This document shows, piece after piece, positions 17,583-25,696 of a stretch of DNA of 64,000 bases. Source of the stretch: JAKAGZ01 sp963772675 (GTDB taxonomy: Bacteria; Bacteroidota; Ignavibacteria; Ignavibacteriales; Ignavibacteriaceae); assembly GCA_963772675.1 (NCBI GenBank), contig CAVYYF010000005.1, positions 868,001 through 932,000 on the forward strand. The letters run 5' to 3'. Both the position numbers and the translations under genes were made by a program. Numbering within the stretch: position 1 is the first letter of the stretch; each line of letters starts with the position of its first letter. Under the pieces are notes generated by a model that worked only from the letters and a program-made list of their open reading frames with translations, had not been told where the DNA came from and did no database searches.

Positions 17583-17954
17583 TTGTTTGACATTATGGCT
17601 TTACAATTAAAGGTAAATCAAATTCTTTACTACATAGACCTTGATCGAACAAAAACACTCACAAATATCGTTTTTTGTTCGGAAACCTTGGGCGAAAGAA
17701 TTTAAAAACCTAAAGTATATACACTTTCTGAAGAACTTTTTGCAGACAGGAACTTTATATGAAGAAGTATTCCGAATAACCATTTCAATAATCGAATTAT
17801 TCTTTTAGTATATATAATGTTCAATAAATTTGTCAGCTTTTTACATTTATAGGCAATATATTTCTCTGACTAACAGAGTCGGCGTCATTTAAATATCAAA
17901 TATCTTTTTAATTTACTTTCTTCTTTTACATTTCTCTTTTCAAGAACTTTTAAA
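17583..17954 (-). other. Non-coding 3' part of cassette 2
   Basis: About 370 bases without a credible ORF lie between the cassette 2 ORF and attC2. A hairpin with 10-bp arms CGAACAAAAA (17646-17655) and TTTTTGTTCG (17672-17681) could terminate cassette transcription. A short CTCTG-ACTAA-CAGAG stem lies at about 17870. It may hold the remains of a second cassette gene or a fused cassette whose attC was lost. Confidence 0.4.
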
Positions 17955-18496
17955 TTAATGGTCGTTTCTTGCCCGCTCTTCAAGGAATAGATTATATTCC
18001 CACCAAAAATCATTATATCTACTTTCCACTTGATTGATACTTTGGGATGAATAATATATTAAACTATCATTAACTAATGCCGGTTTATCATTATAAGGTG
18101 AAATATAGCCGCAAACTATAGAAGTATCCTTTTTTATTTTTGAGATTTTGTAATAATATTTAGAAGAATCTGTCGTATTTAATCGAGGAGGATCTATAAT
18201 TATATATTGATTTGCAGGTATTTCCCAAGGTCCACCTACTATTCCAAATGAGTGAACATCTACAATATGTTGATATATACTTTTAGATTTAATTGTAGAA
18301 ACAGTAAACTTTATGCTTGTTGATAGACTGTCTTCATTAAGTATCAACATTTTTTCTTTTAATTCACCATTTATTAGTTCCCAATATCTCCAAATTGAAA
18401 TATCGTTTCCCCCGCAACAACCAATGGCAATAGAAGCAAAGATTATTCGTAGAAAATGCTAATAATTAAACTGAGCACTAAATATATTTTTTTCAT
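17955..18496 (-). pseudogene. Cassette 2: lipoprotein of unknown function, frameshift in signal peptide
   Basis: The longest clean frame (17955-18350, 131 residues) lacks its N terminus. Reading further upstream, an ATG at 18496 opens a signal sequence (MKKIYLVLSLIISIF). One single-base shift near 18455 leads into IIFASIAIGCCGGNDISIW, a lipobox, in frame with the main ORF. The intact protein would be about 180 residues and lipid-anchored. The mature part (KFTVSTIKSKSIYQHIVDVHSFG, YYKISKIKKDTSIVCGYISPYN) is not a family I know. The reconstructed ATG lies about 11 bp from the attC1 core, as expected for a cassette gene, which supports it. Confidence 0.6.
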
Positions 18497-18506
18497 ATTT
18501 CAAACA

Positions 18507-18733
18507 GCCTAACGGCCTTGCTGCTAAGCCGCAGCCCAAAACAACAATGCCGCTTAAAAAATTAATGCCGAAGATTTAGCAAACCGTGTGTAAATTTCTT
18601 CGTACACACGGTTTGCAAGTTAATTAATTTAGTACGACTACGTTGAACAAGTTAGCCGAAACGGAACGACTAACTTTAAAATTTGTAAATTGCCGAATGC
18701 GAATATGCTGTCGGCTTGAGCAGCTTGTTATGC
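18507..18733 (-). repeat. attC1 (about 227 bp)
   Basis: The minus strand starts at GCATAAC (18733-18727) and ends at GTTAGGC (18513-18507), a perfect GTTRRRY core. The arms pair as GCTGCT(C)AAGCCG, with the C present only in the L'' arm. A 7-nt spacer follows R''. The centre is a perfect 14-bp hairpin, GCAAACCGTGTGTA with TACACACGGTTTGC. It lies 3 bp after the stop of the cassette 1 ORF. Confidence 0.85.
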
Positions 18734-18736
18734 AAT

Positions 18737-19447
18737 TTAGTAGCTTTTTAACTTTTTAATAAGTTTTTCTCCAATATCTTTTACAAAATCTAATTGGATT
18801 GGCGTGATGGGTTTATTATGAATACCAAAATTACAAATCCCAATAATATCCCTTAAAGCGCTTACTTCTTCCTTGGTGATAATTTGAGAACTATAAAGGT
18901 CAGATAATATTATTGATATATTGTAAGCGTGAATTGGCTCGTATCCAGTTTTAAATTTTTGGATAATCCTTCTTAATTCTTGTTCAATTTCAAATCTAAT
19001 CTTGAAAAGATAAATATTATTATCAGGAACTTCTAACGTTGTTTCCATATTTTCATCGGGTGAATTAATCGCATTCCTATAACTATCTTCAATATTTTGT
19101 AAACTTTCATCTGTCGGTGGATGGAAATTAAAAATAGGATTAACACTTATTGAGTTTCTAATTTCTGCTGAAAGATTTTGAAATTTAATATCAATTCCTT
19201 CTTTTAAATTATCCAATTCCTTTTTTAATTTTATACCGAAGAACTCAACTTCTTGAAATAATGGAATAACCAATAATGATATCAGTATTAAAAATAGGAA
19301 AATATCAAACGGCTGAGCATTGCCTTTTTCAATTGCACAAATGCGAGGGAAAAGAAAATATATTAAAAAAGAAACTAGAACTAACCACCAAAAAGATTTC
19401 AGCCAAGTTTTGGGACGAATATTTTTCAATAATTTAGGTATTTTCAT
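18737..19447 (-). CDS. Cassette 1: membrane protein of unknown function
   Basis: This 236-residue protein is the cassette next to the integrase. Two transmembrane helices occupy the N terminus (WLVLVSFLIYFLFP, about residues 20-33, and IFLFLILISLLVIPLF, about 49-64). A charged helical region (EVEFFGIKLKKELDNLKEG) and a soluble helical domain follow. The latter has FEIEQELRRIIQKF and IIGICNFGIHNKP, reminiscent of HEPN-like or DUF4145-like helical domains; this likeness is weak. The stop lies 3 bp before attC1. Being first in the array, it is presumably the most recently gained and best expressed cassette. Confidence 0.7.
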   Translation of the reverse strand: MKIPKLLKNIRPKTWLKSFWWLVLVSFLIYFLFPRICAIEKGNAQPFDIFLFLILISLLVIPLFQEVEFFGIKLKKELDNLKEGIDIKFQNLSAEIRNSISVNPIFNFHPPTDESLQNIEDSYRNAINSPDENMETTLEVPDNNIYLFKIRFEIEQELRRIIQKFKTGYEPIHAYNISIILSDLYSSQIITKEEVSALRDIIGICNFGIHNKPITPIQLDFVKDIGEKLIKKLKSY

Positions 19448-19470
19448 TTTATCTCTTATATAATTTTAAG

Positions 19471-19655
19471 GCATAACTATTACTTCTACTGCAGTTATTA
19501 ATTAGATATTTTGTAAAATATTATGCACATTTTGCAGTAATAACATGCCTGTGCATAATTGATTTTGCCATAATTTACTTAATATCAACAAGTTACAAAA
19601 CAATTAAAATTCTCTCTTCGTGTTATTTATGCAGAAAATGCATAAATAACATGTT
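19471..19655 (-). other. Candidate attI region between integrase and first cassette
   Basis: On the minus strand a core-like GTTATGC (19477-19471) marks the probable boundary of the first cassette, matching the GTTATGC seen in plus sense at the attC1 R'' end. The region behind it is rich in related TGCA/TTATTA repeats: a 9-bp inverted repeat ATTATGCAC (19520-19528) with GTGCATAAT (19551-19559), and a perfect 13-bp inverted repeat TGTTATTTATGCA (19621-19633) with TGCATAAATAACA (19639-19651). The latter begins 4 bases after the intI stop and lacks a T tract, so it is more likely an integrase-binding or structural element than a terminator. Confidence 0.45.
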
Positions 19656-20609
19656 TTAATCAAGCGGACTTTTTACAGTAATACCACGGTTTAATACGTG
19701 AGTATAAATCATTGTAGTTCTTACCGACCTGTGTCCCAATAATTCTTGCACTGTCCTTATATCATAACCGTTCTGCAATAGATGTGTAGCGAACGAATGT
19801 CTAAGCGTGTGTGGAGACGCACTTTTTGTGATTCCTGATTTTCTGACAGCATACTTAAATTCTCTTTGAAAATTACTTGGATGGAAATGAACTCTATATT
19901 TAATATTCTCATTTTTATCATAAACCAATGTTTTTGCTGGGAAGACATATTGCCAGGCAAATTCCTTTCCGGCATTTGGATATTTTCTTCTTAATGCATA
20001 AGGAAGTGGAACCTCAATCTTTTTACTGTTTTGGTCTAATCTATATAAATTCATTACTTTTTCAACTTGCTTTTTCAAGTCTTCTGTAATTGTTTCGGGC
20101 AAAATTGTAACCCTGTCTTTCTCGCCTTTCCCGTCCTTCACAGTAATTATATTTAAATTGAAATCAAGATCTTTTATTCTTAATCTTAAGCCTTCACTAA
20201 GCCTCATCCCGGTTCCGTAAAGCAGGCGGCCCAAAACATTGTGTATCCCTTTTAGTTCATATAATACTTTTTTTACTTCTCTTTTATCAAGAACTACTGG
20301 TATATGTTTTTTCCTTTGCGCATATTTAATATTTTCAATCCACTTGATATCTTTTCTTAAAATATTTTTATATAAATAAAGTATTGAATTTAAAGCCTGG
20401 TTTTGTGTCGCTGCTGAAACCTTTCCTTCATCCGCTAAATTATTTATAAATTTCTTTATTTCCTCTGTTCCCAAATCTTTAGGATGCTGCTTATTGTGAA
20501 AAATTATGTAGCGGCGAATCCAGTTTATATAAGTTTTTTCGGTACTTTCACTGTAGTGTTTGGCTCGTAAATCGGTTTTAACCATATTTAATAATTGTGA
20601 CCTCGGCAT
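19656..20609 (-). CDS. intI: Integron integrase (IntI-type tyrosine recombinase)
   Basis: The protein is 317 residues, the usual length for IntI. An N-terminal SAM-like core-binding domain (MVKTDLRAKHYSESTEKTYINW) precedes the catalytic domain. Active-site residues visible are Arg136 (GTGMRLSE), a beta-hairpin Lys at 161 or 164 (DGKGEKDR), His267 and Arg270 (SPHTLRHSF), His293 (LLGHRSV) and Tyr302 (TTMIYTHV). The stretch PNAGKEFAWQYVFPAK (residues 211-226) is the IntI-specific insertion that separates integron integrases from XerC/XerD, and the ending HVLNRG ... KSPLD is also typical. It recombines single-stranded attC with attI. A GGGGA ribosome site precedes the ATG. Cassettes lie downstream of its 3' end. 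Confidence 0.95.
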   Translation of the reverse strand: MPRSQLLNMVKTDLRAKHYSESTEKTYINWIRRYIIFHNKQHPKDLGTEEIKKFINNLADEGKVSAATQNQALNSILYLYKNILRKDIKWIENIKYAQRKKHIPVVLDKREVKKVLYELKGIHNVLGRLLYGTGMRLSEGLRLRIKDLDFNLNIITVKDGKGEKDRVTILPETITEDLKKQVEKVMNLYRLDQNSKKIEVPLPYALRRKYPNAGKEFAWQYVFPAKTLVYDKNENIKYRVHFHPSNFQREFKYAVRKSGITKSASPHTLRHSFATHLLQNGYDIRTVQELLGHRSVRTTMIYTHVLNRGITVKSPLD

Positions 20610-20938
20610 GGTCCCCTTTTTTTAACAAAAATAAGAAATATTTTATAAGATTGTCAAGGAAGTTTCATTACAATTTATGTGAGGGTTTGTCTGGTCGGAA
20701 TAAAGTTGAAACTTTATCTATTAGATTTAAATTCAAAGCCAACCATTCCCGTTTCTGAGAGCAAAAGCAATTATTTATCTGCAATGAGGGAAAAATATTC
20801 TAATAATTTGATTAAATTTGAGCGGTAATTCTCAAAAAATCCACCTTTAGTTTAATGGGACACTGGCATACTATATGCTAATTCGGAGAGACATTTCAGA
20901 ATTTTATAGCCTAAGTGTCATAATTTGAATTAATAATA
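20610..20938. other. Divergent intergenic region between intI and the cbb3 operon
   Basis: These 329 bp should hold the promoters of both directions. On the minus strand a TTGACA (20657-20652) lies about 45 bases before the integrase ATG with only a weak -10 (TATTTT) 18 bp further, so it is a poor but possible intI promoter. No convincing FNR-type palindrome (TTGAT-N4-ATCAA) was found upstream of the oxidase operon. No ORF was recognised. Confidence 0.35.
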
Positions 20939-23545
20939 ATGTCAATTTCAAAACCGGATATAAAGAATCTAAAATGCTTCCATTGCGGTGAGGACTGTCC
21001 TGATAACAGTTATCATACCGGCGATAAATACTTTTGCTGTGCCGGCTGTAAAACTGTTTATGAGCTGCTCAATGAAAACAACCTGAGTAATTATTACACT
21101 ATAATGGATATGCCCGGTGTTTCCTTCAAAGGCACACAATCCAAAAGATTTGATTTCCTGGAAGATAAAGAAGTAATTGAAAAGCTGGCTGATTTCAAAA
21201 ATGATGAGCTAACAGTCATAACCTTTTATATTCCTCAAATGCATTGCAGTTCCTGCATCTGGCTCCTCGAGAATTTGTACAAATTAAATCCCGGTGTGAA
21301 CAGCTCAAAAGTTAATTTCCTTAAAAAAGAAATTGAAATTAAATTTTACCACAAAAAAATATCTCTAAGGGAACTAGTCGAACTTCTTGCTTCAACAGGT
21401 TACGAGCCTGTAATTCAGCTTGACAGCGTTGAAAAGAAAAAAACAAAACTTAACAAGAAACTTTACTATAAAATCGGGATAGCTGCATTTTGTTTCGGAA
21501 ATATTATGCTGCTCAGCTTCCCGGAATATTTATCGATTGATGTTCACGAAACTTTTTACAGGAATCTTTTCGGCTACCTGAATTTAATTCTTGCGCTGCC
21601 GGTATTCTTTTATTCAGCTTCAGATTATTTTATATCTGCATATAAAGGATTAAAAAGTAAAATTGTAAATATCGATTTCCCGCTTGCGCTCGGCATCACA
21701 ATACTTTTTGCAAGAAGTGCTTTTGAGATTTTAACACACAGCGGAGCAGGATATTTTGATTCGATGACGGGCCTTGTCTTTTTCCTTCTGATAGGGAAAG
21801 TATTCCAGGAAAAAACTTATTCATATTTAAATTTTGAAAGAAGTTATAAATCTTATTTCCCTTTGGCAGTTCACGTCATAAAAGATAGTCAGGAAATTTC
21901 AATTCCCGTTTCAAAATTGAAAGTAGGTGATAGAATTATAATCCGGAAAAACGAAATAATTCCGGCAGACTCAATTTTATTTGAAGGTAACGGAAGTATC
22001 GATTACAGTTTTGTTACCGGCGAATCAAAACCGGTGCAGAAAGTTCTCGGTGAACTTGTTTACGCAGGCGGCAGACAGTTGAACGGTATAGTCGAACTTG
22101 AAGTTGTGAAAGAAGTGTCGCAAAGCTATCTGACACAGTTATGGAACAATGATACTTTTTTGAAGAAATCAGAAAGCGGTTTTGAAAATTTTACTAATAA
22201 AGTCGGTAAATATTTTACGCTTACAGTTCTCCTAATTGCTGCTATTTCAACAGGTTACTGGATGCACCAAAGTTCGGCGATTGCTCTGAATGTTCTGACT
22301 GCTGTGCTGATAGTTGCCTGTCCCTGCGCACTGGCTTTATCGATTCCTTTCACTCTCGGTAATTCGATGAGGATTTTTGGCAGGAATAAATTTTACCTCA
22401 AAAATATTTCAGTAATTGAAAATCTTTCGAAAATCAAAACGATTGTTTTTGATAAAACCGGAACGATAACCGAAACAGGAAAAGCAAGTATTAAATTTGT
22501 AGGTCCGGAACTAAATCCTTTTCAGCAAGAGATGATTAAATCTCTTGTGCGAAATTCAACACATCCTTTTAGTATTTCAATTTACGAGTTTCTTAAAGCT
22601 AACAAGTTTTATGAAGTGGAAGATTTAGAAGAATATTCCGGCCGTGGAATTTCAGGATTCATTTTGGGTAATCTGGTAAAAATCGGTTCTTTGAACTTTG
22701 TGATGGAAGATTTTTCAGAAGAACCTGATTCTCAACATTATGAAACCGATGAGTTTAGCTCGCAGGTTTATCTTTCAATTAATTCTCAAATAATCGGGTA
22801 CTTTAATATTTCAAATTCATACAGGAATGGATTTGGAAAAGTAACAAATCAATTAAATGAAAAATATAAACTCGCTGTTCTTTCCGGTGATAATGAAAAT
22901 GAGAGAGAAAATCTTGAAAAATATCTTGGAGCGAATTCACAATTATTTTTTGAACAGTCACCGGCAAACAAGTTAAATTTTATTAAAAGAATTAAAACCA
23001 GTGAAAATAAAGTTTTAATGCTCGGTGACGGATTAAACGATGCCGGCGCTCTCGCGCAAAGTGATGTCGGGATTGCAGTAACTGAAAACATTAGTTATTT
23101 TTCGCCGGCCTGTGATGCAATACTTGATGCTGAATCTTTCGGTAGAATTTCTTCATTCCTGAATTTTTCTAAGATTAGTGTAAAAATTATTTATGCAAGT
23201 TTTATTATTTCATTCCTTTACAATATTGTGGGATTAAGTTTTGCGATTGAAGGAATGCTTTCACCAATAGTTGCGGCAATACTGATGCCGCTTAGTTCAA
23301 TTTCCGTAGTTTCGTTTGCAACATTAGCGACTAATTTTATGGCAAAGAAGAAAAGGATTGTAATGTCAGTAATTGCAGTGTTGATAGCTATAAGTTTATT
23401 AATAGCGCTCGGATTTTTAATAGCATTTTTGTGGGCGGTAAAGAGCGGTCAGTATAACGACACTTACACCCCGTCTATCAGAATGCTTTTTGACGACGAT
23501 AATAAAAAGGAACAAAAAAAGATAAACAATAATCGTTACTATTAA
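20939..23545 (+). CDS. ccoI: Copper-exporting P-type ATPase CcoI fused to CcoS
   Basis: This is an 868-residue membrane protein. The N terminus has a Cys-rich metal-binding domain (CFHCGEDC, FCCAGCKTVYELL) and an HMA domain with MHCSSCIW. The P1B-ATPase core carries the CPC metal site (Cys461-Pro-Cys463), the phosphorylated Asp505 (DKTGTITETG), TGES and GDGLNDAGALA. From about Met809 the protein continues without a stop into a complete CcoS-like segment (one TM helix, then FLWAVKSGQYNDTYTPSIRM, FDDD tail), normally a separate 50-70 residue gene. CcoI supplies copper for CuB and CcoS is needed for cofactor insertion. It is first in the cbb3 operon. Confidence 0.93.
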   Translation: MSISKPDIKNLKCFHCGEDCPDNSYHTGDKYFCCAGCKTVYELLNENNLSNYYTIMDMPGVSFKGTQSKRFDFLEDKEVIEKLADFKNDELTVITFYIPQMHCSSCIWLLENLYKLNPGVNSSKVNFLKKEIEIKFYHKKISLRELVELLASTGYEPVIQLDSVEKKKTKLNKKLYYKIGIAAFCFGNIMLLSFPEYLSIDVHETFYRNLFGYLNLILALPVFFYSASDYFISAYKGLKSKIVNIDFPLALGITILFARSAFEILTHSGAGYFDSMTGLVFFLLIGKVFQEKTYSYLNFERSYKSYFPLAVHVIKDSQEISIPVSKLKVGDRIIIRKNEIIPADSILFEGNGSIDYSFVTGESKPVQKVLGELVYAGGRQLNGIVELEVVKEVSQSYLTQLWNNDTFLKKSESGFENFTNKVGKYFTLTVLLIAAISTGYWMHQSSAIALNVLTAVLIVACPCALALSIPFTLGNSMRIFGRNKFYLKNISVIENLSKIKTIVFDKTGTITETGKASIKFVGPELNPFQQEMIKSLVRNSTHPFSISIYEFLKANKFYEVEDLEEYSGRGISGFILGNLVKIGSLNFVMEDFSEEPDSQHYETDEFSSQVYLSINSQIIGYFNISNSYRNGFGKVTNQLNEKYKLAVLSGDNENERENLEKYLGANSQLFFEQSPANKLNFIKRIKTSENKVLMLGDGLNDAGALAQSDVGIAVTENISYFSPACDAILDAESFGRISSFLNFSKISVKIIYASFIISFLYNIVGLSFAIEGMLSPIVAAILMPLSSISVVSFATLATNFMAKKKRIVMSVIAVLIAISLLIALGFLIAFLWAVKSGQYNDTYTPSIRMLFDDDNKKEQKKINNNRYY

Positions 23546-23557
23546 GGAGAACACTCT

Positions 23558-25687
23558 ATGGAGTTAGAAAGGTTTAGTTACGATAATAAGATCGTTAAAC
23601 AATTCGGCATTGCTACTCTTGTTTGGGGAGTAGTAGGAATGTTCGTCGGTCTGCTTATCGCATCTCAGCTGTTTGATCCTGCACTTAATTTTAATCTGCA
23701 GTATTCAACTTTCGGGCGTATACGTCCCATACATACAAATGCTGTAATTTTTGCTTTTGTTGGTAACGCAATTTTTATGGGGGTTTATCACTCATTGCAG
23801 CGGCTCTGTAAAGCAAGAATGTACAGCGACAAGTTGAGTAAAATTCATTTCTGGGGTTGGCAGTTAATTATTGTTGCTGCAGCAATTACCCTTGCTATGG
23901 GTTATACTACCAGTAAAGAGTATGCAGAGCTCGAATGGCCTATTGATATAGCAATAGCTGTTGTCTGGATCGCATTCGGCATTAATATGTTCGGAACAAT
24001 TCTGAAAAGAAGGGAAAAACATTTATATGTCGCGATCTGGTTTTACATTGCTACCTGGATAACGGTTACAATTCTGCATGTTGTTAACTCAATCGAAATT
24101 CCGGTTACATTTATGAAAAGCTATCCTGTTTATGCCGGGGTTCAGGATGCGCTTGTGCAGTGGTGGTATGGGCACAATGCAGTTGCGTTTTTCCTTACAA
24201 CTCCTTACCTCGGGTTGATGTATTACTATCTGCCCAAGGCGGCAAACAGGCCGATCTATTCTTATAAATTATCAATAGTTCATTTCTGGGCGCTGATATT
24301 TATTTACATCTGGGCAGGTCCGCATCATCTTCTCTATTCTGCTTTACCTGATTGGGCGCAATCTCTCGGAACAGTTTTTTCAATTATGCTTATCGCCCCA
24401 TCATGGGGTGGTATGATAAACGGACTCCTGACCCTGCGCGGTGCCTGGGATAAAGTAAGACAGGATCCGATTTTAAAATTTATGGTTGTTGCAGTAACCG
24501 CTTACGGTATGGCAACATTTGAAGGCCCTATGCTTTCATTAAAGAATGTAAATGCCATTGCACATTTCACTGACTGGATTATTGCACACGTGCATATTGG
24601 GACTTTGGCGTGGAACGGGTTTTTAACTTTCGGCATACTTTATTGGTTAATACCAAAGCTATGGAAGACAGAGCTCTTCTCAAAGAAACTTGCGAACATT
24701 CATTTCTGGCTAGGTACACTTGGAATAGTATTTTATGCTTCATCGATGTACTGGTCAGGGATTACCCAATCATTAATGTGGAAACAATTTACACCGCTTG
24801 GTACTTTGCAGTATCCTAATTTTCTTGAAACAACACTGCAGATCATTCCAATGTATATGATCAGGGCGGCTGGCGGTGGTCTGTATTTTATCGGTGTACT
24901 GCTGATGATTTACAATTTATTTAAAACTGCTAAACAGGGATCATTTGAAGATAACGAAGCAGCAGAAGCTCCTGCACTTGTAAAAGTAGAAGATGCTTTT
25001 GTAAAAGGTAAAAGACATCGCTGGCTTGAAGGGAAACCAATCCTGTTTTTGCTTGTTTCAATGGTTGTTGTTTTGATTGGTGGACTGGTAGAATTTATTC
25101 CGACATTTCTTGTTAAATCTAATATACCAACAATAGCCAGCGTGCATCCTTACACGCCTCTTGAATTGCAGGGACGAGATATCTATATAAGAGAAGGCTG
25201 TGTAGGTTGTCATTCACAATTGATCAGGCCGTTTAGATCGGAAACTGAAAGATATGGTGAGTATTCAAAGGCAGGCGAGTATGTTTATGATCACCCGTTC
25301 CTTTGGGGTTCGAAAAGAACCGGTCCTGATCTGCACAGGGAAGGAGGCAAGTACCCGAATATGTGGCATTACCTGCATATGCAGAATCCTTCTTCGATGT
25401 CGCCGGGATCAATTATGCCATCGTTTCCATGGCTGCTGACTCAGAATCTTGATACGACCACCACGGCTGCAAAAATAAATGCTATGAGAACAATCGGGGT
25501 TCCCTATCCGGAAGGATATGAAACTTATGCAAACCAGGATCTCGCGGCACAGGCTGATTCGATTACTACTGACCTTGTGAAAGCCGGTGTGCCTGCCGAA
25601 AATAATAAAGAGATAATTGCGCTGATTGCTTATTTGCAGAGACTGGGAACGGACATTAAAGTTAATAAACAACAAGCTCAGAAGTAG
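23558..25687 (+). CDS. ccoNO: Cytochrome cbb3 oxidase subunits I and II fused (CcoNO)
   Basis: This is a 709-residue fusion. Residues 1 to about 480 are CcoN: 12 or so TM helices, heme and CuB ligands in RPIHTNAV, WWYGHNAV, WAGPHHLL and HVHIGTL. After a short linker a TM anchor begins the CcoO part, with the heme c motif CVGCH at residues 548-552 and the family sequence QLIRPFRSETERYGEYS. The enzyme reduces oxygen to water with high affinity and pumps protons. CcoNO fusions are known in the Bacteroidota. An AAGGAG site precedes the ATG, 12 bp after ccoI. Confidence 0.95.
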   Translation: MELERFSYDNKIVKQFGIATLVWGVVGMFVGLLIASQLFDPALNFNLQYSTFGRIRPIHTNAVIFAFVGNAIFMGVYHSLQRLCKARMYSDKLSKIHFWGWQLIIVAAAITLAMGYTTSKEYAELEWPIDIAIAVVWIAFGINMFGTILKRREKHLYVAIWFYIATWITVTILHVVNSIEIPVTFMKSYPVYAGVQDALVQWWYGHNAVAFFLTTPYLGLMYYYLPKAANRPIYSYKLSIVHFWALIFIYIWAGPHHLLYSALPDWAQSLGTVFSIMLIAPSWGGMINGLLTLRGAWDKVRQDPILKFMVVAVTAYGMATFEGPMLSLKNVNAIAHFTDWIIAHVHIGTLAWNGFLTFGILYWLIPKLWKTELFSKKLANIHFWLGTLGIVFYASSMYWSGITQSLMWKQFTPLGTLQYPNFLETTLQIIPMYMIRAAGGGLYFIGVLLMIYNLFKTAKQGSFEDNEAAEAPALVKVEDAFVKGKRHRWLEGKPILFLLVSMVVVLIGGLVEFIPTFLVKSNIPTIASVHPYTPLELQGRDIYIREGCVGCHSQLIRPFRSETERYGEYSKAGEYVYDHPFLWGSKRTGPDLHREGGKYPNMWHYLHMQNPSSMSPGSIMPSFPWLLTQNLDTTTTAAKINAMRTIGVPYPEGYETYANQDLAAQADSITTDLVKAGVPAENNKEIIALIAYLQRLGTDIKVNKQQAQK

Positions 25688-25696
25688 GAGGAGAAA

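Larger units (their letters stand above)
12904..20609 (-). mobile_element. Chromosomal integron: integrase plus minus-strand cassette array
   Basis: An IntI-type integrase (19656-20609, minus) is followed downstream in the same direction by at least five cassette-like units. Each has a minus-strand ORF ending at or near a long attC-like site: ORF 18737-19447/attC 18507-18733; ORF 17955-18496/attC 17354-17582; ORF 16114-17304/attC 14571-16111 (IS-interrupted); ORF 14043-14474/attC 13875-14048; ORF 13338-13808/attC 12904-13140. The sites share core ends, a 7-nt R''-L'' spacer, extrahelical bases and a conserved central hairpin. Integrase and cassettes pointing the same way is the inverted-integrase layout known from Treponema denticola and some planctomycetes. 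Numbering of sites here runs from the integrase (attC1 to attC5). Confidence 0.85.

Noticed and set aside
12904..18733. The long repeats as simple REP elements or MITEs
   Set aside because: They sit only behind same-strand ORFs next to an IntI, and show core boxes, a fixed 7-nt spacer and asymmetric extra bases typical of attC, which REPs or MITEs would not.
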